In this document: positions 1-8,522 of the stretch, in pieces | Layout of the letters: the number at the start of each line of letters is the position of its first letter | Position numbering within the stretch: the stretch's first letter is position 1 | Assembly (NCBI GenBank): GCA_946478645.1 | Contig: CAMLCW010000012.1 | Location: forward strand, 1 to 30,210 | DNA length: 30,210 nt | Direction of reading: 5' to 3' | Source of the DNA: an uncultured Variovorax sp. | GTDB taxonomy: Bacteria; Pseudomonadota; Gammaproteobacteria; Burkholderiales; Burkholderiaceae | The notes under the pieces: generated by a model | What the model was told of the DNA's origin: nothing | The model's database searches: none | The model's input: only the letters and a program-made list of their open reading frames with translations | Translations under genes and position numbers: made by a program

Positions 1-809
<809 letters not shown>

Positions 810-878
810 GGAATCTCCTTTGATGATGGCGCAATTAAATCGGCACTGCGTTCGCCCCGTCGTCACTCCAGCGACAGC

Positions 879-1655
879 TCAGCGGCCGGTGAAGACCGGT
901 GCACGCTTCTCGGCAAAGGCGCGCTGCGCTTCCTTGGCGTCGTCCGTCTTGGCAATCTGCGCCGTCATGTCCTGCTCGTAGCGGTAGCCATCGCGCAAGC
1001 TCATGTCTTCGATCGTGTTGAGCGTGTGCTTGAACATGCGCGTGGCGATCGGGCTCTTGGCGGCGATGTTGCGGGCGATCGACAGCGCCTTCGGCATCAG
1101 CTCATCGGGAGGCACGCACGCTTCGACGATACCGAGGCGGTAAAGCTCCGCGCCGTCCACGCGCGTGCCGGTGAGGGCCATGAAGCGCAGCCGCGAGTGG
1201 CTGAACAGGCGCATGGCGTGGCGGCCACCGCCGAGCAGGCCGACGTCCACTTCAGGCATGCCGAGCGTGGCCTTCTCCGATGCGACGAGGATGTCGCTGG
1301 ACGCCGCCATGGCGAGGCCCGAGCCGAGTGCGGCACCATTGATGGCAACCACCACCGGCTTGGCGCACTCGCGGATGGCGTGGAAGCATTCGCGGGTGCG
1401 GCGCGAGTGGGCCGGCAGATCGCCAGGGCCCTTGATGACGTCTTTGCGGCCCTTGAGGTCGGCGCCGGCGCAGAACACCTTGCCGGCACCCGTGAGCACC
1501 ACGGCGCGCACCTCGTCCAGTTCGGAGATGCGGTCCAGCGCGAGCGTGAGTTCGTCGTTGAGCGTGCGGGTCAGGGCATTGACCGGCGGTGCGTTCATCG
1601 TGAGGGTGGCGACGAAGTCCTCGATGCGGACTTCGAGCTGGGTCAAGTCGTTCAT
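879..1655 (-). CDS. Enoyl-CoA hydratase/isomerase (crotonase) family protein
   Basis: A 258-residue crotonase-fold enzyme acting on a CoA thioester. The oxyanion-hole segments FCAGADLKG (61-69) and GAALGSG (107-113) are present. The second catalytic glutamate of hydratases is kept in MPEVDVGLLGGG (E135). The first, normally in a GGGxE motif, is replaced by A115, so a canonical syn-hydration mechanism is doubtful and isomerase, dehydratase or another crotonase activity is possible. The start at 1655 is chosen because CGAAAGGAACC lies just upstream; a longer in-frame extension would run through the preceding enolase-superfamily gene. It begins 23 bp after that gene's stop, which supports co-transcription. 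Confidence 0.93.
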   Translation of the reverse strand: MNDLTQLEVRIEDFVATLTMNAPPVNALTRTLNDELTLALDRISELDEVRAVVLTGAGKVFCAGADLKGRKDVIKGPGDLPAHSRRTRECFHAIRECAKPVVVAINGAALGSGLAMAASSDILVASEKATLGMPEVDVGLLGGGRHAMRLFSHSRLRFMALTGTRVDGAELYRLGIVEACVPPDELMPKALSIARNIAAKSPIATRMFKHTLNTIEDMSLRDGYRYEQDMTAQIAKTDDAKEAQRAFAEKRAPVFTGR

Positions 1656-1678
1656 GGATGGGTTCCTTTCGTTGTTGT

Positions 1679-2764
1679 TCAGTTCGATGGAGGGGGCTGG
1701 TTCTTGTACTTCACGCCGCATCCCGGACCCGATGGCAGCCGCAGCTGCCCATCGTGAACCGGCAGTGGGGTGAAAGGGTCGTCCTGCAGATGCAGGTGTT
1801 CCGACAGCTCGCACGCATAGGGCAGGCTGCGGACCACGCTGGCGGCGTGAGAGGCCATCGCCTGCAGCAGCGCCGGGCCGAATGCCGCGCCGACGCGGCA
1901 GCCCACCTCGCCGGCCTCGCACAGGCGCACGGCCTGCAGGAATCGACGCATGCCGCCCAGGTTGGTGACCTTCAGATTGATGACATCCACGGCGCGCTCG
2001 GCGACCAGGCGGAACACGTCGCGCACGCTCTGCGCGCTTTCGTCGGCCTCGATCGCCACCGGCAGTGTGCGTGTCAGCAGCGCGAGGCCGGCGAAGTCGG
2101 CGGCTGGCACCGGCTGCTCGATCAAGGCGATGTCGTAGCGCTCCATGCGGCGGAAGGCCGCGATCATCTGCTTGGCACTGTACGACTGGTTGGGGTCCAG
2201 GGTCAGGGCCACGCTTGCCCCGACGGCGGCGCGCACGGCGGCAATGCGCTGCACGTCGACGTCGGTGTCGCCCGAGAGCTTCAGTTTCAGTTGCCTGTAG
2301 CCTTCGGCGGCGAAGCGGCCCGCGATGGCGGCCATCTCGTCGGGCGCCTTGATCGGCAGGATGCGCGACAGCGGCACCGTGTCGCGCAGCTTGCCGCCGA
2401 GCAGCACGTGCACCGGCACGCCCAGGCGGCGCGCCAGCAGGTCGTGCAGCGCCATGTCGATCGCGGCCTTGACGGTCGGCTGGTAGGCCAGGGTGGTGTC
2501 GATCTCTTCCATCGTGGCGGCGATATCGTCTACAGCACGCCCAACCAGGCGCGGGGCCAGCAAGGCAAGTCCGGCCTCGGCGCCAGCGCCATGGGTCGAG
2601 ATGGCCGGGATGGCGTGGCAGTAGCCAAGGCCCTCGTGCCCGTCCTCGTCCACCAGGCGCAGCACCCAGCCTTCGAGTCGCGGCACCTGGGCGCGCGCAA
2701 ACTTCCACTGCGAGTCGGCCAGCGCCTGGGTGCAGGGCTGCCAGGTAGCGGCGGCGATCTTCAT
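1679..2764 (-). CDS. Mandelate racemase/muconate lactonizing enzyme family protein (enolase superfamily)
   Basis: A 361-residue enolase-superfamily enzyme that would abstract a proton alpha to a carboxylate with Mg2+ help. The MLE-subgroup layout is visible: acid/base lysines in LKLKLS (K160, K162) and INLKVTN (K265), with metal ligands D190 (LTLDPNQS), E216 (IEQPVP) and the ADES acidic pair (D241/E242). A lysine on both sides of the barrel suggests a racemase, epimerase or cycloisomerase rather than a sugar-acid dehydratase. The ATG at 2762-2764 starts 8 bp after the TctC stop, with no clear ribosome-binding site, so translational coupling is likely. It shares an operon with a binding protein and acyl-CoA enzymes. 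The substrate is unknown. Confidence 0.92.
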   Translation of the reverse strand: MKIAAATWQPCTQALADSQWKFARAQVPRLEGWVLRLVDEDGHEGLGYCHAIPAISTHGAGAEAGLALLAPRLVGRAVDDIAATMEEIDTTLAYQPTVKAAIDMALHDLLARRLGVPVHVLLGGKLRDTVPLSRILPIKAPDEMAAIAGRFAAEGYRQLKLKLSGDTDVDVQRIAAVRAAVGASVALTLDPNQSYSAKQMIAAFRRMERYDIALIEQPVPAADFAGLALLTRTLPVAIEADESAQSVRDVFRLVAERAVDVINLKVTNLGGMRRFLQAVRLCEAGEVGCRVGAAFGPALLQAMASHAASVVRSLPYACELSEHLHLQDDPFTPLPVHDGQLRLPSGPGCGVKYKNQPPPSN

Positions 2765-2772
2765 GGGACCGG

Positions 2773-3750
2773 TCACTGCATCGAGATCTTCGCCTTGACG
2801 ATGATGTTCTTCCACTTGTCCGACTCCGCTTTCATCAGGCGCTGGTAGTCGGCCGCGGTAGAGGTCACCGGCAGGGCGCCCTGCTGCAGAAACTGCTGCT
2901 GCGTCTCCGGCGCTTCGACTGCGGCGACGAAGGCGTCCCGGACCTTGGTGGCGATGTCTGCCGGCAGGCCCTTGGGCGCGACGATGCCGTAGGTGGTTTC
3001 CATCGTGACCCCGGGCAGTCCTCGTTCCGCCGTGGTCGGCACGTTGGGCAGTTGCGGCGCGCGCGCGGTGGCGGCCACGGCCAGCGCCTTGAGCGAGCCG
3101 CTCTGGATGTGTGCGAGCACCGGCAGCAAGTCCACCATGGCGACCTGCACTTCGCCGCCCAGCAGTCCGGTGATGGCCGGGGCCGCGCCCTTGTAGGGCA
3201 CGTGCAGCATGTCGATGCCGGCTTGATCGTCGAAGATCTCCATGCCGATGTGCGGCGTGGTGCCGGGGCCCGCCGAGCTGTAGCTGAGCTTGCCGGGTTC
3301 GGCCTTCGCCTTCTTCACCAGCGCCTCCAGCGAATCGATGCCTGACTTGTTGTTGACCACCAGCACGCTGGGGATCTTGGCCACCAGCGTCAGGTACTGA
3401 AGGTCGCCCAGCGTGTAGGGCGCCTTCATGAGGTTGGGCATGCCGGCGAGCGGGCCGGGCGCCACCAGCGCGAAGGTGTAGCCGTCGGCCGGGGCCTTCA
3501 CGGTGGCGTCTACACCGATGACGCCACCGGCGCCGGCGCGGTTGTCCACCACCACGGGCTGGCGCAGGGTCGCGCCCACTTTGATCGCCAGCATCCGCGC
3601 GATGGCGTCGGTGGGGCCGCCAGCCGCATAGGGCACGATCAGCTTGATCGGCCGCGCCGGCCATTCCTGTGCCTGCGCGGCATGGGCGGTGAAGAGATTG
3701 CCGACGAGCGCCAGGGCAAGCACGGCGGAAAGGGTGCGGCTGTGGGCCAT
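2773..3750 (-). CDS. Tripartite tricarboxylate transporter substrate-binding protein (Bug/TctC family)
   Basis: A 325-residue periplasmic binding protein of the Bug/TctC family, which captures carboxylates for TctAB-type permeases. A signal peptide is clear: basic start, hydrophobic core ALVGNLF, and an AQA cleavage region near residue 27. The mature protein opens with the family pattern WPARPIKLIVPYAAGGPTD and continues with VVVDNRAGAGGVIG. GGAGA lies about 8 bp upstream of the ATG at 3748-3750. It is first in the minus-strand operon, so its ligand is probably the substrate of the enzymes that follow. No TctA or TctB permease gene is in the window; many Bug proteins are such orphans. Confidence 0.95.
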   Translation of the reverse strand: MAHSRTLSAVLALALVGNLFTAHAAQAQEWPARPIKLIVPYAAGGPTDAIARMLAIKVGATLRQPVVVDNRAGAGGVIGVDATVKAPADGYTFALVAPGPLAGMPNLMKAPYTLGDLQYLTLVAKIPSVLVVNNKSGIDSLEALVKKAKAEPGKLSYSSAGPGTTPHIGMEIFDDQAGIDMLHVPYKGAAPAITGLLGGEVQVAMVDLLPVLAHIQSGSLKALAVAATARAPQLPNVPTTAERGLPGVTMETTYGIVAPKGLPADIATKVRDAFVAAVEAPETQQQFLQQGALPVTSTAADYQRLMKAESDKWKNIIVKAKISMQ

Positions 3751-3825
3751 GATTTTTGTCTCCGTGAATTCGATGCGGCCAGTCTAGGAGCCGGACCTCG
3801 CGTGAGCCATGCACCGATCGCGCAA

Positions 3826-3840
3826 GGCTGCTATGCAGCC
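3826..3840. promoter_or_regulatory. Palindrome in divergent TctC promoter region
   Basis: GGCTGC-TAT-GCAGCC has perfect 6-bp arms. It sits between the two divergently transcribed TctC genes (starts 3750 and 3935), where a LysR-type regulator would be expected to bind. A role as operator for the LysR gene at 5767 is inference. Confidence 0.35.
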
Positions 3841-3934
3841 CCGACCTGACGGATCCTGCAAACCAGTCATGTCGGAGGCGGCATGGGCGGCGGCCGCAGC
3901 GGGGCTAGAGTCGTCGCCAACAAGGAGACACCCG

Positions 3935-4909
3935 ATGAGCCGCCCGACACGCCGCCGCATCCTGCTGGCCGCCGCCAGCCTGGCTGCCACCCCGCTGGCC
4001 GCCTGGGCCGCCTTCCCCGACAAGCCGATGCGCCTTGTGGTGCCGTTTCCGGCCGGCGGCGCGGCCGACCTCATGGCGCGCGGGCTGGCGCAGCGACTCG
4101 GCGAACAACTCGGGCAGCAGGTCGTGATCGACAACCGCGGCGGCGCCGGCGGCACCGTCGCCTGCGAGATCGTGGCGCGCGCGCCGGCCGATGGCCATAC
4201 GCTGCTGTTCGGCACCATGGGCACCCAGGCGATCAATCCGGCCCTCTATCCCAAGCTGCGCTACGACCCCTTGAAAGACTTCGCGCCGGTGGCCCTCACG
4301 CACCTGACGCCCCGCGTTCTGGTGGTGGGCCCTTCGGTGAAGGCGCGCACCGTCGGCGAACTGGTGCAGGCTGCGAAAGCGATGCCAGGGCAGTTGAGCT
4401 ATGGCTCGGCCGGCAACGGCAGTTCCAGTCATCTCTCCGGCGCGTTGTTCGAAAGCCTGGCCGGCGTCGACCTCGTGCATGTTCCGTACAAGGGAAGCGC
4501 GCCACTGCTGACCGACTTGTTGGCGGGGCGTGTCGACGCGACATTCGATTCGTTCACCGTCTACGAAGAGCACATCCGGTCCGGCCGGGTGCAGGCGCTG
4601 GCCGTCACATCGCGCTCGCGCATGGCCGCCTTGCCGCAGGTTCCGACACTCGCGGAGGCGGGCCTGCCCGGCTATGAGGTCTCGAACTGGCTCGGTGTGC
4701 TGGTACCGGCCGGCACGGACAAGGAGGTGGTGCGTGCACTGAATGCGGCGGTGCTCCGCGCCATGGCCCATCCCGAGATGAAGCGACAGCTCGTGGCACT
4801 GGGCATCGAGCCCGTCGGCTCCACGCCAGAGGCGTTCGCCGAGCTGATCAGGAGCGAGATCCCGAAATGGGCGCGCATCGTCAAGGCTTCCGGCGCCACG
4901 GTGGAATGA
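3935..4909 (+). CDS. Tripartite tricarboxylate transporter substrate-binding protein (Bug/TctC family), second copy
   Basis: A 324-residue Bug/TctC periplasmic binding protein. Its N-terminus (TRRRILLAAASLAA then an AWA cleavage region) resembles a Tat signal but could be Sec-dependent. Family motifs FPDKPMRLVVPFPAGGAAD and VVIDNRGGAGGT are present, and VHVPYKGSAPLLTDLLAGRVD is the usual ligand-pocket segment. The ATG at 3935 follows AAGGAG with 7-bp spacing, so upstream in-frame ATGs are rejected. It diverges from the other TctC gene, and the two differ clearly in sequence, so they are not a recent duplication. Its stop overlaps the hydrolase start (ATGA), indicating a two-gene coupled unit. 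Confidence 0.95.
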   Translation: MSRPTRRRILLAAASLAATPLAAWAAFPDKPMRLVVPFPAGGAADLMARGLAQRLGEQLGQQVVIDNRGGAGGTVACEIVARAPADGHTLLFGTMGTQAINPALYPKLRYDPLKDFAPVALTHLTPRVLVVGPSVKARTVGELVQAAKAMPGQLSYGSAGNGSSSHLSGALFESLAGVDLVHVPYKGSAPLLTDLLAGRVDATFDSFTVYEEHIRSGRVQALAVTSRSRMAALPQVPTLAEAGLPGYEVSNWLGVLVPAGTDKEVVRALNAAVLRAMAHPEMKRQLVALGIEPVGSTPEAFAELIRSEIPKWARIVKASGATVE

Positions 4910-5742
4910 GCGACTGGCAACCTGTGCCGCCGCAGGCGCCCGCCAGCGAAGGCATGGTGGATGTCGGCGGATGCCGGCTCTGGTACTGGGACACCGGCGG
5001 GGCGGGAGAGGCCGTGGTCCTGCTGCATGCGGGCAGCCAGAGCGGGGCCGGCTGGGGCTACCAGCAACCCGTGTTCGCCGAGGCGGGCTTCCGCGTCATC
5101 GGCTATTCGCGACGGGGCTGCTGGCGCTCGGAAGCGGGCGACCGCACGGCGCCGGGAATGGCCGCGGAAGATCTTCGCCGGCTGCTGGACCATTGCGGCA
5201 TCGCACAAGCGCATTTGGTGGCTGTCGCACTGGGCGCCTTCTACGCGCTGGATTTTGCCTTGCTGCATCCGCAACGGCTGCGAACGCTGACGATCGCATC
5301 GTCCCACCTGGGCATGGACAGCTCGGAGACGGCGTATGCCGAAGCGAATGCGCGTCTGCGCCCGCCGGCCTTCGATGCCTTGCCGATCGAAATCAAGGAG
5401 CTTCACCCCTCCTACCGGGCCGCCAACCCGCAAGGCGTGCAAGCCTGGTTGGCGCTCTCGCGACAGGCCCGCACCGGGCCGCCGGTCGTGGCGCAGCGAC
5501 CTTTCCCCATGACATGGGAACGCGTTGAAAGCATCCGGCACCCGACATTGCTCATGACGGGCGACGCCGACCTCTATGCGCCGCCGGCCTTGCTGCGCAT
5601 GCAGGCACAGCACATGCCTCACGCGGAAGTGGCCGTCGTTCTGGAGTCGGGACACTGCCCGAACTGGGAGCAGCCAGACGCTTTCAACCGGCTCGTGCTG
5701 GACTTCCTTCGGCGCCAATCGGGGCAAGGCTGCGGCCCATAG
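4906..5742 (+). CDS. Alpha/beta-hydrolase fold protein lacking the nucleophile serine
   Basis: A 278-residue alpha/beta-hydrolase. Seen: an oxyanion-type VVLLHAGSQSG (the usual HG is HAG), a YSRRGCWRSE loop, an acid-bearing LLMTGDADLYAPP (D222) and a histidine motif ESGHCPNWEQPDAFN (H250). The nucleophile elbow, normally GxSxG, reads LVAVALGAFYALDFAL, with A108 (GCA) where Ser/Cys/Asp should be. The acid and histidine remain. The protein may be non-hydrolytic, may use an unusual mechanism, or may be a binding or lyase variant of the fold. The start overlaps the upstream TctC stop by 4 bp (ATGA), so the protein probably acts on the same imported compound or a derivative. Confidence 0.85.
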   Translation: MSDWQPVPPQAPASEGMVDVGGCRLWYWDTGGAGEAVVLLHAGSQSGAGWGYQQPVFAEAGFRVIGYSRRGCWRSEAGDRTAPGMAAEDLRRLLDHCGIAQAHLVAVALGAFYALDFALLHPQRLRTLTIASSHLGMDSSETAYAEANARLRPPAFDALPIEIKELHPSYRAANPQGVQAWLALSRQARTGPPVVAQRPFPMTWERVESIRHPTLLMTGDADLYAPPALLRMQAQHMPHAEVAVVLESGHCPNWEQPDAFNRLVLDFLRRQSGQGCGP

Positions 5743-5752
5743 CGTGCGATCC

Positions 5753-5758
5753 GATAAT
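5753..5758 (+). promoter_or_regulatory. -10 element (GATAAT) of LysR gene, leaderless layout
   Basis: GATAAT matches 5 of 6 positions of the sigma70 -10 box. It ends 8 bp before the LysR ATG at 5767, so transcription would start at or next to the start codon. No good -35 is seen. Confidence 0.4.
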
Positions 5759-5766
5759 CACGACCC

Positions 5767-6723
5767 ATGCACAAGCCTCGCGCCACGGACTTCGAACTGG
5801 ACATCGCCGCCGACCTCCAGAAGTGGCGCGCCTTCGTCGCCATCGGTGAGCTTGGAAGCCTGACGCGCGCGGCGCTGTTCCTGGACAGCAATCAATCCTT
5901 CTTGAGCCGGCAGGTGAACGCACTGGAGCGCGAATGCGGAACGCGCCTGTTCAATCGCACGGGCCGTGGCGTGGACTTGTCCGAAGCGGGCCTGCGCCTG
6001 TTTCCCCAGGTGAAGGAACTGCTCGAACGCGCGCAGGCGCTGGAACACGACATTCGCGCCGACCTGCGCGAGCCCGTCGGCACGGTCACGCTGGGCAGCC
6101 TGCCTTCGATCGGCACCATCCTCACCGGCCGCCTGTACGCCGCCGTGCGTGCGCAGTTGCCCGGCGTGAGCCTCAAAGTGCTGGAAGGCTCCAGCGGCCA
6201 GGTGGAGGAGTGGCTCACCGACGCGCGCGTGGACATCGCCATCCTCTACCGCTACACCGCCACCTTGCCCGAGGGGGAGGAGAGCCTCGCCACGGTCGAC
6301 AGCTACCTGATCGGCCAGCGCGGTGACCGGCTCACAGCCGGTGGCCAGGTGCCCTTCGCCAGCCTCGATGATCTGCCCTTCATCCTGCCGAGCGCGCCCA
6401 ACGGACTGCGCACGGCGCTCGATGCCGGCGCGCGCCATGCCCGCATCACGCTGGCGCCGGTGATCGAGGCGGATTCGCTGCCGCTGCAAAAGCAGCTGAC
6501 GGCACAGGAAGGCCTGTACACGGTGCTGCCACTGCACGCCGTGTGGCAGGAGGTGCAGGAGGGCAAGCTGCAGGCGGCGCGCATCGTCGAGCCGCCATTC
6601 CAGCGCACCGTGGCGCTCGCCTTCTCGCGGGCCAAGGGCCCGTCGCGCGCCGTGACCGCCGTGACCGGTCACATCGTGCGCATCGTCGGTGAAATGGCGA
6701 GCCAGGGGATGTGGCGATCCTGA
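5767..6723 (+). CDS. LysR family transcriptional regulator
   Basis: A 318-residue LysR-type regulator. The winged helix-turn-helix lies at about residues 18-77, with the pattern [32 protein letters not shown] followed by [19 protein letters not shown] linker helix and a two-lobe effector domain (from about 98) follow. The gene lies 24 bp after the hydrolase on the same strand and probably controls the divergent TctC/enzyme operons, with an intermediate of the pathway as coinducer; that link is inference from position. It appears to have its own promoter, because a GATAAT box ends 8 bp before the ATG. Length and domain order are normal for the family. Confidence 0.95.
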   Translation: MHKPRATDFELDIAADLQKWRAFVAIGELGSLTRAALFLDSNQSFLSRQVNALERECGTRLFNRTGRGVDLSEAGLRLFPQVKELLERAQALEHDIRADLREPVGTVTLGSLPSIGTILTGRLYAAVRAQLPGVSLKVLEGSSGQVEEWLTDARVDIAILYRYTATLPEGEESLATVDSYLIGQRGDRLTAGGQVPFASLDDLPFILPSAPNGLRTALDAGARHARITLAPVIEADSLPLQKQLTAQEGLYTVLPLHAVWQEVQEGKLQAARIVEPPFQRTVALAFSRAKGPSRAVTAVTGHIVRIVGEMASQGMWRS

Positions 6724-6743
6724 TGCCTTCCACGGTCGTACCC

Positions 6744-6761
6744 CTGTGCGGTCGAGCACAG
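6744..6761. terminator. Hairpin between convergent genes, possible terminator
   Basis: CTGTGC and GCACAG form a perfect 6-bp stem with a 6-nt loop in the 58-bp gap between the convergent LysR and YdeI/OmdA-like genes. No T-run follows on either strand, so intrinsic termination is only possible, not shown. Confidence 0.25.
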
Positions 6762-6781
6762 AAGCCGCGCGGACTGCGCGC

Positions 6782-7399
6782 TCATGCCGTGTCTCGGGGC
6801 TTGAAGATGTGAACGGCCTCGCCGCGCGCAAGCTTCTCCACCATCTGTGCGATGCGTCGGGCGCGCGTCTCGGGCTTCACGGCGGTCTGTATGCGCCACA
6901 GCACCGCGTAGCGGTTCGATGCATTGAGGGTTGCAAAGAAGGCCTTGGCCTTCGGCTCGGCCTCGAGCGCCGCGAGCAGGTCCGCCGGCACGGCGGCGGT
7001 GCGTGCGCCGTCGTAGGCCCGCGCCCACCGTCCGTCGGCTTTGGCGGCCTCGACCTGCGCGAGGCCGGGCGCCTGCATGCGGCCGGCCTCGGTGAGCGCC
7101 GCGACCTTGTCGACGTTGATCTTCGACCAGACGCTGCGCGCGCGCCGTTGCGTGAAGCGCTGGAGAAAGTGCTGCTCGTCGAGCCCTTTCTTCTGGCCGT
7201 CGATCCAGCCCCAGCAGAGCGCGATCTCCACCGCCTCGGCATAGGTGACGCTGGGCTCGTCGGCGCCCCGCTTCGCGATCTTGAGCCAGAGGCCGTCGGA
7301 GGCGGCGTGGTTCTTCTTCAGCCAGGTCTCGAAAGCCTTGGCGTTCTTGAACAGGACCGGGGCGGCGTCGGGTGCGGTGGCTGGTTTGGCGGCGGGCAT
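6782..7399 (-). CDS. YdeI/OmpD-associated (OmdA) family protein
   Basis: A 205-residue protein matching the YdeI/OmdA family, annotated in some bacteria as bacteriocin-protection proteins; the molecular function is not settled. Typical segments are [47 protein letters not shown] and the basic C-terminal [16 protein letters not shown]. After residue 120 a [13 protein letters not shown] helical segment (the OmdA part) is present, so the gene is full length. The ATG at 7397-7399 is chosen because the next upstream in-frame codons lie inside a -10-like TACACT box (7406-7411), implying a leaderless message. It converges on the LysR gene and is divergent from the YnfA-family gene. Confidence 0.85.
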   Translation of the reverse strand: MPAAKPATAPDAAPVLFKNAKAFETWLKKNHAASDGLWLKIAKRGADEPSVTYAEAVEIALCWGWIDGQKKGLDEQHFLQRFTQRRARSVWSKINVDKVAALTEAGRMQAPGLAQVEAAKADGRWARAYDGARTAAVPADLLAALEAEPKAKAFFATLNASNRYAVLWRIQTAVKPETRARRIAQMVEKLARGEAVHIFKPRDTA

Positions 7400-7405
7400 C
7401 GCATG

Positions 7406-7411
7406 AGTGTA
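7406..7411 (-). promoter_or_regulatory. -10 element (TACACT) of YdeI-like gene
   Basis: On the minus strand TACACT ends 6 bp before the ATG, predicting a leaderless transcript. The same CCTACACTC string occurs at the promoter near 9700. The -35 region is weak. Confidence 0.35.
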
Positions 7412-7488
7412 GGAGCGGCCGCGGAGAGCCACGCCACTTCCCGCTCGGAATGTGCGCCCACGCGCCGCAACCGCCGCCGGCCGCTGCG

Positions 7489-7494
7489 CACAAT
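7489..7494 (+). promoter_or_regulatory. -10 element (CACAAT) of YnfA-family gene
   Basis: CACAAT ends 7 bp before the ATG at 7502. This favours that start over the ATG at 7493, which would lie inside the -10 box. Confidence 0.3.
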
Positions 7495-7501
7495 GGCGCC
7501 C

Positions 7502-7840
7502 ATGGACGCTCTCAAGACCCTCGGCCTCTTCGTTGCCACCGCACTCGCCGAAATCATCGGCTGCTACCTGCCTTACCTCTGGCTGAAGCAGGGCCGGTCG
7601 GCCTGGCTGCTGGTGCCGGCGGCGCTGAGCCTGGCGCTTTTTGCGTGGCTGCTGGCGCTGCATCCCACAGCCGCGGGCCGCGTGTATGCGGCCTATGGCG
7701 GGGTCTACATCGGCGTCGCCATCCTGTGGCTCTGGGCCGTGGACAGGGTCACCCCGTCCACCAGCGACTGGATCGGCGTGGCGGTGTGCTTCGTCGGCAT
7801 GGCGATCATCATGTTCGGGCCGCGCGGCGCGGGGCGCTGA
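7502..7840 (+). CDS. YnfA/UPF0060 family small membrane protein
   Basis: A 112-residue integral membrane protein with four predicted transmembrane helices. It matches the YnfA (UPF0060) family closely: [44 protein letters not shown] and a final hydrophobic helix. YnfA proteins resemble small multidrug resistance transporters and have been linked to efflux in enterobacteria; the role here is unknown. The family length (108-112) fits the start at 7502. An alternative ATG at 7493 would add three residues but overlaps the probable -10 box. The gene ends 13 bp from the convergent GNAT-like gene. Confidence 0.9.
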   Translation: MDALKTLGLFVATALAEIIGCYLPYLWLKQGRSAWLLVPAALSLALFAWLLALHPTAAGRVYAAYGGVYIGVAILWLWAVDRVTPSTSDWIGVAVCFVGMAIIMFGPRGAGR

Positions 7841-7853
7841 GGCGGCGGATTCA

Positions 7854-8522
7854 TCAATCCATCCGCACCTCGCGCCGGAAGCGCGCGAGCGTCCATCCCT
7901 GGCCCAGCAGGAACATGCGCGTGTGCAGCTCGGCCAGCGTGGCGGCCGGCACCTCGCGGCCCAGGTAGGCGAGCCGCTTGCCGCGCAGATCGACGAAGCC
8001 TGCCTCGTGCTCGCGCGCGAGGCGCTGCCAGAGCGCATGCGCGCCCGGCGACTGCCTTGCACCGCTCATGAGGCAGATGCCCCGGCCCAGCGCCCACCGG
8101 TACACGGCCGAGGCCAGGCCGCGCCGCTGCCAGGCCGTGTCGTACTGCGAGTGCGGTGCGCGGATGTGGCGGTCGGCCCGGCGGTCCAGTTCGACGAGCC
8201 GGTTGAACACGGTGTAGCCGACGAGGCGGTCGCTGCGCAGGTCCTCGATATAGACATACAGCTCGCCGTCGGCCTCGCGCAGGCGCGCGCGCAAGAAGTG
8301 ATGCGCCGGCGCGAGCGCCAGGCCGGGCACGTCGCGAAGGCGTGGGCCCATCGCGCGCATGCGCTCCTGCACCGGCGCGAGCGTGCCGGCCGGCGGGGCC
8401 TTGCCGGGGTCGACATCCACGCGCAGTTCGGCGGGCCGCACGCGGCGGGGCCGCATCCACTGCATCGGCAGCATGGGCCAGATCGGACGCAAGGGCAGGG
8501 CGCACGGCATGGCCGGCGTCAT
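7854..8522 (-). CDS. GNAT-like N-acetyltransferase
   Basis: A 222-residue protein with an acetyltransferase-like core: a beta-strand stretch DGELYVYIEDLRSDRLVGYTVF, then an acetyl-CoA loop-like AWQRRGLASAVYRWAL followed by a helix, and a C-terminal ALWQRLAREHEAGFVDL segment. These resemble GNAT motifs A and B, but similarity is read by eye and the substrate is unknown. The N-terminal 40 residues are Pro/Arg-rich. The start at 8522 overlaps the stop of the universal stress protein by 4 bp (ATGA), so the two are translated together; a second ATG four codons later (8510) is possible. The pairing suggests a stress-linked acetylation role, which is inference. Confidence 0.65.
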   Translation of the reverse strand: MTPAMPCALPLRPIWPMLPMQWMRPRRVRPAELRVDVDPGKAPPAGTLAPVQERMRAMGPRLRDVPGLALAPAHHFLRARLREADGELYVYIEDLRSDRLVGYTVFNRLVELDRRADRHIRAPHSQYDTAWQRRGLASAVYRWALGRGICLMSGARQSPGAHALWQRLAREHEAGFVDLRGKRLAYLGREVPAATLAELHTRMFLLGQGWTLARFRREVRMD

